Assembly (NCBI GenBank): GCA_904420175.1
Contig: CAJFUF010000019.1
Location: forward strand, 1-32,954
From: Candidatus Schneewindia gallinarum
GTDB taxonomy: Bacteria; Bacillota; Clostridia; Oscillospirales; Ruminococcaceae
Direction: 5' to 3'
Length of the DNA stretch: 32,954 bases
The position numbers and the translations under genes are program-made. The notes under the pieces are model-generated. The model was not told the DNA's origin. It searched no databases and saw only the letters and a list, made by a program, of their open reading frames with translations. Below, in pieces: positions 14,662 to 22,502 of this stretch; position 1 is the stretch's first letter, and the number at the start of each line of letters is the position of its first letter.

Positions 14662-16005
14662 ATGAAAAGAAAATCAGTTTTCAGCAAACTTGCAGTTCTG
14701 CTGCTTGCTGCCGTCATGGTGGTAAGCCTGCTGCCCGCCGCGGCTTTGGCAGCAGATCCCATGTATTTTGAGGTCGTCATTGACGGTGCAACAACCCAGT
14801 ATGCCACTGCGGGCGAAGCGTATGCGGCGGTAGAGGCTGCCCTGCCCAGCGGCGGAAAGGCGACCATTAAATTACTGGACGACTATACCGGCGAAGGATT
14901 AGTAATAACAGCAGATAAAAATTTGGACTTAACGTTTGAATTAAACACACACACCTGGACGGTTACCAAGTTGGTAGGTTCTGCCGGAACAGAGACCAAT
15001 GCTTTCCAGCTGAACAAAGGAAATAAGGTTACCTTCCAAAACGGTGCGGTTACCTCTTCCCTGGCACGGATTGGCTTCCAGAGCTACTGCGACCTGATCG
15101 TGGACAATGTGGATGTCACCCTGACCACAACAACCCTTGGCAGCTATGCCATGTCCAACAACAACGCCTCTACCGTTGTGAAGGGCGGCAGCGTTATCGA
15201 GGTTACGACAGAGGGAAACTTTGCAATGGATTCCTTCAATTTCGGCTCCACCTACACCGGCGGAAATGTGACCATTGAGGACGCGGAAATTAAGGGCAAT
15301 GTGGAAATTGCCAACGGCGGCAAACTGAAGCTGGACGGCGGCACCATTGAAGGCGACGTGTCCGTTTACAGCTACAGATATGACGACAACGTCAACAAAC
15401 CGTCCTCCTTCACAATGGAGAGCGGCACGGTAACCGGCAACGTGGCCACATCGGAAATTGGTTCAACCACCATCAACGGCGGTGAGGTTATCGGTGAGGT
15501 CACCCTTGACACAACCAAAGATGCTGCGGCCGGCTCTGCAGAGACAGCTGCTGCAACCGTAACCGGCGGTATTTTCGGCTCACTGGGCGACAATGTCGCA
15601 GTGAACGCGGCGGATACGGCGGTTATAACGTCCGGCGGAGACACCAAAACACTGGTCGGCCTGCCCAGCATCAATGAGGCGCTGGAGACCGCAGGACAGG
15701 GCGATACCATCCGGATCACAAAGGCGGCTGAGGGCTCCGAAATTTCTGCCCCTGTCGGCGTTCTGGTTGAGAACCAGTCTGATCATGCGATCCTCGTAAA
15801 TGGCGAGGCACTGGAGAAAAACGCCTCCGTGGTTGTCGAGGACAAGACGAACGAGACCCCGGAAACCCCTGAGAATGACAAGCCCGGGACAGATGCGCCC
15901 GCAACAGGCGACCCCCGCAATATGGTGCTGTGGGCGGCGCTGGCTCTGTTCGCAGCCTGCGGCCTGGCCGGAACGGCAGTTATTGTCAAGAAAAGAGCCC
16001 GCTAA
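14662..16005 (+). CDS. Wall-anchored beta-helix-like surface protein
   Basis: A 447-residue secreted protein with a signal peptide (MKRKSVFSKLAVLLLAAVMV...) ending at AALAAD. The body is rich in G, T, V and N. It has repeated short strands such as GGNVTIEDAEIKGNVEI, GGKLKLDGGTIEGDVSV and SGTVTGNVAT, the look of a right-handed parallel beta-helix. A Pro/Glu-rich stretch precedes APATGD (about residues 412-417), a hydrophobic helix and KKRAR, an xPxTG sortase signal. The ATG at 14662 has AAAGGTG upstream; an earlier GTG at 14527 lies in the leader and is rejected. An adhesin or wall-decoration role is inferred. It stands alone between terminators. Confidence 0.85.
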   Translation: MKRKSVFSKLAVLLLAAVMVVSLLPAAALAADPMYFEVVIDGATTQYATAGEAYAAVEAALPSGGKATIKLLDDYTGEGLVITADKNLDLTFELNTHTWTVTKLVGSAGTETNAFQLNKGNKVTFQNGAVTSSLARIGFQSYCDLIVDNVDVTLTTTTLGSYAMSNNNASTVVKGGSVIEVTTEGNFAMDSFNFGSTYTGGNVTIEDAEIKGNVEIANGGKLKLDGGTIEGDVSVYSYRYDDNVNKPSSFTMESGTVTGNVATSEIGSTTINGGEVIGEVTLDTTKDAAAGSAETAAATVTGGIFGSLGDNVAVNAADTAVITSGGDTKTLVGLPSINEALETAGQGDTIRITKAAEGSEISAPVGVLVENQSDHAILVNGEALEKNASVVVEDKTNETPETPENDKPGTDAPATGDPRNMVLWAALALFAACGLAGTAVIVKKRAR

Positions 16006-16023
16006 GTTTTTTTGAAACAAAAG

Positions 16024-16060
16024 AAAAGGGAGCAAAGCTGTTTAAGCTTTGCTCCCTTTT
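16024..16060 (+). terminator. Terminator of the second wall-anchored protein
   Basis: Perfect 16-bp stem (16024-16039 with 16045-16060), 5-nt loop, ending in TTTT. Confidence 0.9.
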
Positions 16061-16151
16061 ATCATATACGAAAAGAAAAAACGCTTTTTCTAATTCCTTT
16101 GTCTTTTGCATACCATTTTGACAGAGGTTTTTTCGAAGGGGGAGAATAGGG

Positions 16152-17273
16152 ATGAGACACAGGCTCCTGTGCCTGATACTCTGTGCCGGTATACTGCTGT
16201 GGGTGCTTCCGGTGGTATCCGCCTCTGCACTGATGGTGGAGACAAATGCGAAAGCGGGAATTTTGTACGAACCAGTCACAGGCAGGGTGCTGGTGGAAAA
16301 TAACAAGGATTCCCGCCTGCCAATGGCCAGCACCACCAAGATCATGACCACCCTGCTTGCCATTGAGCACGGCGATTTGGACACCCCTTTTCTTGTGGGA
16401 GAGGAGGCCAATGTGGAAGGTTCTTCCATGGGCCTAAAGGTGGATGACACAGTAACCCTGCGGGACCTGTTGTACGGCATGCTGCTGGAATCCGGAAACG
16501 ACGCCGCCAATGTGGCCGCCGTGCGGGTGGCGGGCAGCGTGGAGGCATTTGCGGAACTGATGAATCAGCGCGCGGCACAAATCGGCATGACAAACACCCA
16601 TTTTGTCACCCCCTCCGGGCTGGATGACGAGCAGCACTATTCCACTGCGTACGATATGGCCCTGCTGGCAGCGGAGGCACTTGATAACGAGCTGTTCAGG
16701 GAGATCTGCGCAAGCACAAAAAAGACGCTCTGCTTTGGAAACCCGCCGTATGAGCGCACACTGTACGGCCACAATAAGCTGCTGACCAGCTACGAGGGGG
16801 CCATCGGTGTCAAAACGGGCTACACGAAAACGGCGCGCCGCTGTCTTGTGTCCGCCGCCGAGCGGGACGGGGTGCTGCTAATTGCCGTCACGCTGAACTG
16901 CACGGACGACTGGAATGTGCACAGGGAGCTGCTGGACTACGGCTTTTCCAAAATTTCCATGCGGGCGGTCCCTTTGACACAGGGCGACTTTGAGGTGCCG
17001 GTGGGCGGAGGGCAAAGCCCCTCCGTCACGGCACGTGTCATGGGGGATTTGTATGTGCCCATTATGGAGGGGGAGGAGCAGGAGCTGAAGGTGGAGATCC
17101 ATCTGCCGCATTTTCTTATCGGCGCAGTGGAAAAGGGGCGGACGGTGGGCTATGCAAAAGTGATTTTCCATGATAAAATAATAACAGAATTTCCAATTGT
17201 AACGCAGGACAGCGTGGCGCTGTCGGAGGAAAAACCAAGCCTGCTGACACGGTTTTTCAGGCTGTTTCTTTAA
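16152..17273 (+). CDS. dacF: D-alanyl-D-alanine carboxypeptidase (low-molecular-weight PBP)
   Basis: A 373-residue serine peptidase that trims the terminal D-Ala from peptidoglycan stem peptides outside the membrane. A signal peptide covers about residues 1-26. The catalytic motifs are STTK (S60, K63), SGN (114-116) and KTG (221-223), all with family spacing. A C-terminal PBP5-type beta domain follows and ends in a short amphipathic stretch (LLTRFFRLFL) that may hold it at the membrane. The ATG has AAGGGGGAG upstream. It is most like the DacF/DacB subgroup of spore-formers; the symbol is tentative. rluB begins 16 bp after its stop. Confidence 0.93.
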   Translation: MRHRLLCLILCAGILLWVLPVVSASALMVETNAKAGILYEPVTGRVLVENNKDSRLPMASTTKIMTTLLAIEHGDLDTPFLVGEEANVEGSSMGLKVDDTVTLRDLLYGMLLESGNDAANVAAVRVAGSVEAFAELMNQRAAQIGMTNTHFVTPSGLDDEQHYSTAYDMALLAAEALDNELFREICASTKKTLCFGNPPYERTLYGHNKLLTSYEGAIGVKTGYTKTARRCLVSAAERDGVLLIAVTLNCTDDWNVHRELLDYGFSKISMRAVPLTQGDFEVPVGGGQSPSVTARVMGDLYVPIMEGEEQELKVEIHLPHFLIGAVEKGRTVGYAKVIFHDKIITEFPIVTQDSVALSEEKPSLLTRFFRLFL

Positions 17274-17289
17274 GGTGGATGGAGGACAT

Positions 17290-18045
17290 ATGGAAAAAAA
17301 GACAAGGATACACAAAGTGATGGCCGCCGCAGGCGTCGGCAGCTTGCGCGCATGTGAGAAGCTGGTGGCGGAAGGCCGCGTTACCGTTAACGGCCGTCCG
17401 GCGGCCATCGGCCAGCCGGTTACACCCGGCAGGGATCTTATCGCTGTCGATGGGGAAAAGGTCTATGTGGACACCCGCAGGAAAAAGCGGTACATCATGC
17501 TGAACAAGCCAAGGGGGTACATCACCACGGCCAGTGACGAGCTGGGCCGCAGAACGGTGTTTGACCTGTTAGACGGCGTGCAGGAACGGGTGTTCCCTGT
17601 GGGCCGGCTTGACCGCAATTCGGAGGGGCTGCTGCTGTTCACCAACGATGGGGAGCTGGCAAACAAAATTATGCATCCCAGCACCCACATCGATAAGAAA
17701 TACCGCGTTACCGTCACCCCGGACATAGACGATTTGACGCTGGTCACCCTCAGCGAAGGGGTGGAAATTGACGGCAAAAAGACGGCCCCTGCCATTGTCC
17801 GTGTCCTGACGAAGGAGCCGGGCCGTGTGGTGCTGGAAATGACCATTCACGAGGGGCGCAACCGTCAGATTCGTAAAATGATGGAGGCGGTCAACCTGAC
17901 GGTGGCACGTCTGAAGCGCGTTTCAGAGGGGCCAATCCGCCTGGGAATGCTGCAGCCGGGCCGCTGGCGGGATCTGACCCCGCAGGAGGTTGCCGCGCTG
18001 AAAAATGCCGCTGCCAAGGCGCAAAGGAGGAAACTGCATGCTTAG
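17290..18045 (+). CDS. rluB: 23S rRNA pseudouridine synthase, RluB family
   Basis: A 251-residue enzyme that isomerises a uridine in large-subunit rRNA. An N-terminal S4 RNA-binding domain (IHKVMAAAGVGSLRACEKLV...GRVTVNG) precedes the catalytic domain. The catalytic Asp is D108 in GRLDRNSEGLLLFTNDG. IHEGRNRQIRKMMEAV is the RsuA/RluB C-terminal signature. The ATG at 17290 follows GGAGG; a GTG at 17275 is also in frame but lacks a good site. RluB rather than RsuA is favoured by length and clostridial context. Confidence 0.93.
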   Translation: MEKKTRIHKVMAAAGVGSLRACEKLVAEGRVTVNGRPAAIGQPVTPGRDLIAVDGEKVYVDTRRKKRYIMLNKPRGYITTASDELGRRTVFDLLDGVQERVFPVGRLDRNSEGLLLFTNDGELANKIMHPSTHIDKKYRVTVTPDIDDLTLVTLSEGVEIDGKKTAPAIVRVLTKEPGRVVLEMTIHEGRNRQIRKMMEAVNLTVARLKRVSEGPIRLGMLQPGRWRDLTPQEVAALKNAAAKAQRRKLHA

Positions 18046-18394
18046 TATGTTGCCCCTTGACGGACAGGAGAAGCAGCGCCGCGGCTTTGCGGAAAATGCC
18101 CTGGTTTTTACCGCGGTGGAGCGCGGACAGGAACTGGGCCTGGCCGCAGCAGAACTGAAGGACGGGATCCTTTCCCTGGACACCCTGTCATTTCCAGAGG
18201 GGGATTCTGCCGTGGCAGACGGGCTGGTGCGCGCGGTGCTGAACGCCGCTATGGAGCGGGACGTGCTGTACGCGGTGCTGAACGCACCGGTGGAGCCCGC
18301 TGTCCGAACTGCCCTGTATGGGGATTTCCCCATTGACGCGCCGTTTTCCATCGGCTTGTTTTTTGCACAGCTGAAGCATTGCAAGGGCTGCTGA
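18038..18394 (+). CDS. Small conserved hypothetical protein, possibly GNAT-like
   Basis: A 118-residue protein whose ATG at 18038 overlaps the rluB end by 8 bp and has AAAGGAGG 7 nt upstream, so coupling to rluB is likely. I do not recognise a named family. The layout (FTAVERGQELGLAAAEL, then LSLDTLSFPEGDSAVADGLVRAVLNAAMERDVLYAVLNAP) resembles the core strands and helix of a reduced GNAT acetyltransferase, but the acyl-CoA loop (Q/RxxGxG/A) is absent. Catalytic activity is therefore doubtful. Confidence 0.75.
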   Translation: MLSMLPLDGQEKQRRGFAENALVFTAVERGQELGLAAAELKDGILSLDTLSFPEGDSAVADGLVRAVLNAAMERDVLYAVLNAPVEPAVRTALYGDFPIDAPFSIGLFFAQLKHCKGC

Positions 18395-18474
18395 TACGGC
18401 ACGCCCTTTCGTCAAATTGCCCAAAAATCAAGCGAAAATTTCGGGGACCAAAAACACAAAAAGAAAGAATGAAG

Positions 18475-18504
18475 TTACCATTTGATAGTGCGCCCTGATA
18501 TAAT
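18475..18504 (+). promoter_or_regulatory. Promoter of the candidate small RNA or leader
   Basis: TTACCA (18475-18480), 18-bp spacer, TATAAT (18499-18504) with an extended TG at 18496-18497. The predicted start (about 18511) coincides with the 5' base of the stem described next. Confidence 0.7.
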
Positions 18505-18510
18505 GAAGGT

Positions 18511-18601
18511 AGAGCAGGATACCTGCCAATGTTCAAAAATAAAATAGAATTTTTCCTATTCTCCAAAACGTGTTACGCGGCGGGTATCCGGCTCTGTTTT
18601 T
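18511..18601 (+). ncRNA. Candidate small RNA or attenuator leader (unassigned)
   Basis: A compact transcript of about 91 nt. The closing stem pairs AGAGC-a-GGATACC-t-GCC (18511-18527) with GGC-g-GGTATCC-g-GCTCT (18579-18595): 15 base pairs with two single mismatches. It is followed by TTTTT (18597-18601), so the stem also acts as terminator. The 51-nt enclosed region is AU-rich with only weak internal hairpins (such as AGAAT/ATTCT). It matches no riboswitch, 6S or SRP class that I recognise. It could be a stand-alone RNA or an attenuator of the flavoprotein 116 bp downstream. Confidence 0.55.
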
Positions 18602-18717
18602 AGGGCGGAGGGAAGACAAAAGGCTATGCTGAACCGTGAATGACAACAGCATGGCCCTCTTTATTTCTCCGGATGGCCGGCCGCCTGTTTTTAAAAATCC
18701 GGCAGGAGGGAAATGAC

Positions 18718-19293
18718 ATGAAAAAAATTTTGGTTATCCGGGGCGGCGGCCGCCCGCACGGCAACACCGCCCAGCTTGTGGACGCCTTTGTCCGCGGCGC
18801 CCGGGATGCGGGGAAGCGGGTGGAAGTGGTCAACCTTTCAAAAATTGAGGTGAAGGGCTGCACCGGTTGCAACGCCTGCCGCTACGGAAAGCCCTGCGTC
18901 CAAAGGGACGGGTTTGGGGAGCTTGTACCGGAACTGTTTGCAGCCGATACCCTGGTCTTTGTCTCTCCGCTGTACTTTTGGACCATCTCCTCCAAGCTCA
19001 AGGCGTTCATCGAGCGGTTCTACTGCCTCGCCCGCGAGGATCCGTCGCCGCCCCTCGGTCGTTATGAGAAGTATCCGGAAAAGGACTGCGCGCTGCTGAT
19101 GACTTCGGCGGACGACTACTTCTGGACGTTTGAGCAGGCAGTGTCCTACTACCGGTTTGCGCTTGTCAATTACATTGGCTTCCACGACGTGGGCATGGTG
19201 CTGGCCGGTGGCTGCGGAAGCACGGACGGCGCCCCGCAGATTGGGGAAACCGGCCATCTGGAACGCGCTTACGAGTTTGGCAAAACCATCTAG
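18718..19293 (+). CDS. Iron-sulfur flavoprotein / flavodoxin-family oxidoreductase
   Basis: A 191-residue cytoplasmic FMN-binding protein of the NADPH-dependent FMN reductase fold. The phosphate-binding loop lies in GGGRPHGNTAQLVDAF (about residues 9-24). FVSPLYFWTISSKLKAFIERF is the flavin-contact segment. Cysteines 48, 51, 54 and 60 (CX2CX2CX5C) match the compact motif of archaeal and clostridial iron-sulfur flavoproteins (Isf), so a 4Fe-4S cluster is likely. The ATG at 18718 has AGGAGGG upstream; an in-frame extension to 18640 lacks one. It is monocistronic. The electron partner is unknown. Confidence 0.9.
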   Translation: MKKILVIRGGGRPHGNTAQLVDAFVRGARDAGKRVEVVNLSKIEVKGCTGCNACRYGKPCVQRDGFGELVPELFAADTLVFVSPLYFWTISSKLKAFIERFYCLAREDPSPPLGRYEKYPEKDCALLMTSADDYFWTFEQAVSYYRFALVNYIGFHDVGMVLAGGCGSTDGAPQIGETGHLERAYEFGKTI

Positions 19294-19400
19294 CAGGGCC
19301 AAAGTGCGGTGCAAAAAAGTTTCGCAGCCTCTCTTTTTTTGTAGGATTTCCCTAAAAATCGACTTTTTCACTTTTTCGATGCACTGCTTTACCATGGTTA

Positions 19401-19409
19401 TGTTATAAT
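19401..19409 (+). promoter_or_regulatory. Extended -10 promoter of the ANT(6)-like gene
   Basis: TGTTATAAT (TG 19401-19402, TATAAT 19404-19409), 26 bp before the ATG; no good -35 was seen. Confidence 0.6.
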
Positions 19410-19434
19410 AGAAAAAACTGGAAGGGAGATGGCT

Positions 19435-20271
19435 ATGCAGACTGAGAAAGAGTGGATGGAACGGATACTACAGGTTGCACAGCAGGATGAGCGTGTGCGC
19501 GCGGTCGGTCTGAACGGCTCCCGGGTAAATCCGGAGCTGAAGCCGGACTGCTTTTCCGACTTTGATGTGGCTTATCTGGTCACGGATGTGGGCGCTTTTA
19601 CCGCGGACCACAGCTGGGTGGACGTGTTTGGCAAACGGCTGATTCTGCAGACGCCGAATCTGATGGTTGGGGCGAAACCCAGGGAGGACGGCTGGTTCCC
19701 GTACCTTATGCTGTTTACAGACGGGGTGCGGGTGGATTTGACGCTGGTGCCGGTCTCCGGCGCGCAGGCATACCTTGCGGCGGACAGCCTGACCAAAATC
19801 CTTCTTGATAAGGACGGCCTGTTTCCCAACCCGCCGGAACCGGATGAAAGCAGCCACTACATTCAGCCGCCCACCTTTGCGCAGTTTGACAGCAGCTGTA
19901 ACGAGTTTTGGTGGGTCGCCCCTTATGTGATGAAGGGATTGCTGCGGGGCGAGCTGATGTATGCCACATGGTATATTAACCATGTCCTCCGGGACGAATT
20001 GCTGAAAATGTATGCGTGGAAGGTGGGGACGGAGTCGGACTTCAGTGTCAACCTTGGCAGCGCCTACCGTTTTCTGCCCACCTACATGACCGAGCGGGAG
20101 TATGAGCGTCTGCTCTGCACCTATCGGATGGAGTCGCCCACAGCCTGTATGCAGGCTTTCAACCAGTGCTGCGGCCTGTTCCGTCTGGCCTCCCACGCGG
20201 TGGCGCTGTGCATGGACTTCCCCTATCCGGACTATGACGAGAAGGTCTCATCCTATTTAAGAGGGCTGTAA
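19435..20271 (+). CDS. Aminoglycoside 6-adenylyltransferase family protein
   Basis: A 278-residue nucleotidyltransferase of the ANT(6)/AadE family, whose characterised members adenylylate streptomycin. The active-site motif GLNGSR (25-30) is followed by SDFD with Asp 42 and 44. RVDLTLVP near residue 100 gives the third carboxylate. The family blocks NEFWWVAPYVMKGLLRGEL and LLKMYAWKVG are also intact. The ATG at 19435 has GAAGGGAG upstream with 6-nt spacing; the ATG two codons earlier overlaps that site. It sits among core genes with no transposase nearby, so it looks chromosomal. Whether it confers resistance is unknown. Confidence 0.92.
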   Translation: MQTEKEWMERILQVAQQDERVRAVGLNGSRVNPELKPDCFSDFDVAYLVTDVGAFTADHSWVDVFGKRLILQTPNLMVGAKPREDGWFPYLMLFTDGVRVDLTLVPVSGAQAYLAADSLTKILLDKDGLFPNPPEPDESSHYIQPPTFAQFDSSCNEFWWVAPYVMKGLLRGELMYATWYINHVLRDELLKMYAWKVGTESDFSVNLGSAYRFLPTYMTEREYERLLCTYRMESPTACMQAFNQCCGLFRLASHAVALCMDFPYPDYDEKVSSYLRGL

Positions 20272-20277
20272 AGAAAA

Positions 20278-20302
20278 AGCGTCCCCGTACTGCGGGGACG
20301 CT
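20278..20302. terminator. Bidirectional terminator between convergent genes
   Basis: Ten-bp perfect stem AGCGTCCCCG (20278-20287) with 20293-20302, 5-nt loop. A-rich flank on the left and GGTTTTGTTTT on the right support both directions. Confidence 0.85.
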
Positions 20303-20311
20303 GGTTTTGTT

Positions 20312-21466
20312 TTATCCGTTCTTTTTCAGCGCGGCCACGGCATCCGGCCAGCGCATAATTTCCTTTGGGTCGGCAGGGTACACGGTGATGATACCGCTTT
20401 TTCTTGGGATTTCGAAATACTTGCCCACGCTGCACGGCATGTGCTGAATGGAACTAAGCGGGTAGTGTTCCGACCGGCCTTCCACTGTGATGGTGATCCC
20501 CTCCCGGTCAAGCTGTGCCGTGCCGGGCAGGCTCTCCTGCGGGAAGTGGATTTTCCCCCGGGTAACCAGCCGGAAATCCGGCGCAGCGCAAAGGCGGGCG
20601 GTCTGCTCTGCCTGAAAGCGGTGCCACTGGTACAGGGTGGGGAACACCTTGTCCTCCGGCCCGGCAGGCGCAGGCAGGCCGTGTGCGTCCAGCACACCGG
20701 TGTTGCCGCACCCGGTGCAGAAAAAACGGTCCCCCTGTGCACGGTAGGTGCCCTGGGCGCCGCATTTGGGGCACAGGTACAGCGCATTTTCCAACCCCTC
20801 GGCCCGGGCCTTTCCTTTAGGCCTGCGGTTATGGGCCAGGGCGTAGGCCGCATCGTCGTAGAACAGGGCCTCCCGCAGAATGCCGTCCAGCTGGGCGGCG
20901 GAATACTGCTTCACCTGCTCGGCACTCAGCAGATTGCTGACGGTCATGTCAAGCGGGCAGCGGCGTTTGCGCTTTCCCCACTTGGGTTTGACAAGGGCAC
21001 CCCCGTCCGCGTGGCACAGCACCACCGGCACGCCGAGGTTTTTTAAAAGCTTTCCGATGCCGGAGGGGAAAAATTCGTCGCTTCGGCCATAGGTGGCCAC
21101 CTGCCCCTCCGGGAACAGGCCCACGGCGCGGCCGCTTCTTACCGCGCCCATGATGGCTTTAATAGAGCCGATATCCGGCACAAACTGCAGCTTTGGGATA
21201 ACGCCCATGAACCGCAGCAGCCTGCCCAGCAGCTTCCCCTGGAAGAAGTAGGCGGCGGCCACAAAGTTAATGCGCCTGGGGTACAGCGCCAGCGCAATGG
21301 TGATGAAATCGTAAAAGGTGACATGGTTGCCCACAATGACAAAAGCCCCTTCCGGCCGTGTAAACCCTTTCTTGTGGATTTTAACGTGCCAGCACAGCTT
21401 CATGTACGGCCACAGGACAAGGATGGCCAGAAAGTAAAGTATTCCGTTCGGCTTTTTTGGTTTCAT
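20312..21466 (-). CDS. PlsC-like 1-acylglycerol-3-phosphate acyltransferase with C-terminal zinc ribbon
   Basis: A 384-residue protein. An N-terminal hydrophobic segment precedes the acyltransferase core, with the catalytic HX4D in NHVTFYDF (H48, D53) and the glycerol-phosphate site FPEGQ (118-122). From about residue 231 a zinc ribbon appears (CPKCG...CTGCG), followed by a domain absent from minimal PlsC, so it is longer than the usual 200-250 residues. The ATG at 21466 has GGGGGAG upstream. It probably makes phosphatidic acid at the membrane inner face. The zinc-ribbon extension's role is unknown. Confidence 0.88.
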   Translation of the reverse strand: MKPKKPNGILYFLAILVLWPYMKLCWHVKIHKKGFTRPEGAFVIVGNHVTFYDFITIALALYPRRINFVAAAYFFQGKLLGRLLRFMGVIPKLQFVPDIGSIKAIMGAVRSGRAVGLFPEGQVATYGRSDEFFPSGIGKLLKNLGVPVVLCHADGGALVKPKWGKRKRRCPLDMTVSNLLSAEQVKQYSAAQLDGILREALFYDDAAYALAHNRRPKGKARAEGLENALYLCPKCGAQGTYRAQGDRFFCTGCGNTGVLDAHGLPAPAGPEDKVFPTLYQWHRFQAEQTARLCAAPDFRLVTRGKIHFPQESLPGTAQLDREGITITVEGRSEHYPLSSIQHMPCSVGKYFEIPRKSGIITVYPADPKEIMRWPDAVAALKKNG

Positions 21467-21522
21467 GCCGCTCCCCCTAAGTAAAACAGAACGGCCCACG
21501 CCACGGCGCGGGCTGTTTTAAC

Positions 21523-21531
21523 ATTGTACCA
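21523..21531 (-). promoter_or_regulatory. Possible extended -10 of the acyltransferase gene
   Basis: Minus strand TGGTACAAT (TACAAT 21528-21523). The 5' UTR then forms an imperfect AAAACAG...CTGTTTT hairpin. No clear -35. Confidence 0.45.
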
Positions 21532-21562
21532 CAGGACGGGAGAAATTGCCATACACACAAAT

Positions 21563-21669
21563 GAAAACCGCCAGGCGGGGGGGCCTGGCGGTTTTCACAG
21601 GGGAAAAAATGAAAAATGAAAAAGACTTTGTTCGTTAAGAGGGGCTTTCTCTTAACTGCTTTTATTATA
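21563..21669 (-). ncRNA. Candidate minus-strand small RNA, copy A, or shared 3'-end element
   Basis: Minus-strand order: ACATTTCCCCCC then TATAAT (21669-21664), an inner inverted repeat GTTAAGA/TCTTAAC (about 21634-21656), TTTTTCATTTTTCATTTT (about 21625-21606), CCCCTGT, then a perfect 14-bp hairpin (21563-21576 with 21583-21596) ending in TTTTCATTT. The same order recurs at 28757-28899. The hairpin could simply terminate the lipoprotein gene, so RNA status is tentative. Confidence 0.4.
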
Positions 21670-21723
21670 GGGGGGAAATGTATCGATTCTATAATAGGAA
21701 AATGAACAATCAGTGAACTTTTC

Positions 21724-22479
21724 CTAGCTTGTCTGGACTCCCGTAAGGTAGTAGTTGTCCCCCTGCACAAGAAAGGTGTAGGTGCGCTGGGGCAGCTTTG
21801 CGGCAAGGACCTCCACCTGTGCGTCGGGCAGGGTGTAGCTGCCGTCCTCCGCAATGGGCACCGTCCCAAGCTTCAGGCCGTTTTCATCGTAGTAGGCCAT
21901 GGTCTCGAGATCTTCCTCCTCAAAGCGCAGCAGCACCACCTGCGCGGTGATTTCGTCCCCTTTCTGCTGGCACTTGAGGAAATACGGCGTGTAGGAGGCA
22001 GGTACGCCTGTGGCGGCCATCACATAGCAGCCGTCCTGCTCGTAGTAGTTCACGTCAAAGTTGTCGTAGTCCGACGGGGTGCTGTGGCGCACAGTGGCGT
22101 CCGGCCCGCATACGGAGCGCACCAGCTCCTCCACGGTTGTCTCAAGGATAACGGCCTTGCCCGGATATTTTTCCTGCAGGGCGGTTTTATCCGTACCGTT
22201 GGAGTTTTCAACCAGCGCGGCGGAGAACAGCAGCTCCATTGTGGGCACCACCGCGCTCATATCCGTCTGGTTTTTCAGCCCTGCGCCGAATACGCTGACC
22301 GCGTAGGACATCTGCCTTGTGTACGGCACCGTAACGGCCTCCTCCTCGGGCAGGCTGCTCTGCCCACCATCGGAGATGCTGGCGCTTTCACTTTCACTTC
22401 CTGTACTGCCCGTGCCGGCACAGGCCGCCAGCGGCAGCATAAGCGCCAGACACAGCAGGATACACAACAGTCGTTTCAT
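21724..22479 (-). CDS. Predicted lipoprotein of unknown function
   Basis: A 251-residue secreted lipoprotein. The signal peptide MKRLLCILLCLALMLPLAAC ends in lipobox LAAC with the lipidated Cys at 20. A Ser/Gly/Glu-rich linker follows (GTGSTGSESESASISDGG), as in many Firmicutes lipoproteins. The mature domain has no motif I recognise. The ATG at 22479 has AAAGGAGA upstream; the in-frame extension to 22527 crosses the recG end. It lies 23 bp after recG on the same strand and may be cotranscribed with it. Confidence 0.82.
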   Translation of the reverse strand: MKRLLCILLCLALMLPLAACAGTGSTGSESESASISDGGQSSLPEEEAVTVPYTRQMSYAVSVFGAGLKNQTDMSAVVPTMELLFSAALVENSNGTDKTALQEKYPGKAVILETTVEELVRSVCGPDATVRHSTPSDYDNFDVNYYEQDGCYVMAATGVPASYTPYFLKCQQKGDEITAQVVLLRFEEEDLETMAYYDENGLKLGTVPIAEDGSYTLPDAQVEVLAAKLPQRTYTFLVQGDNYYLTGVQTS

Positions 22480-22502
22480 GTCTCGTTCTCCTTTTAAGAT
22501 TA

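Noticed and set aside
18511-18601. 6S RNA, SRP RNA or a known riboswitch
   Set aside because: Too short for 6S, lacks the conserved SRP apical loop, and no conserved riboswitch core was recognised.
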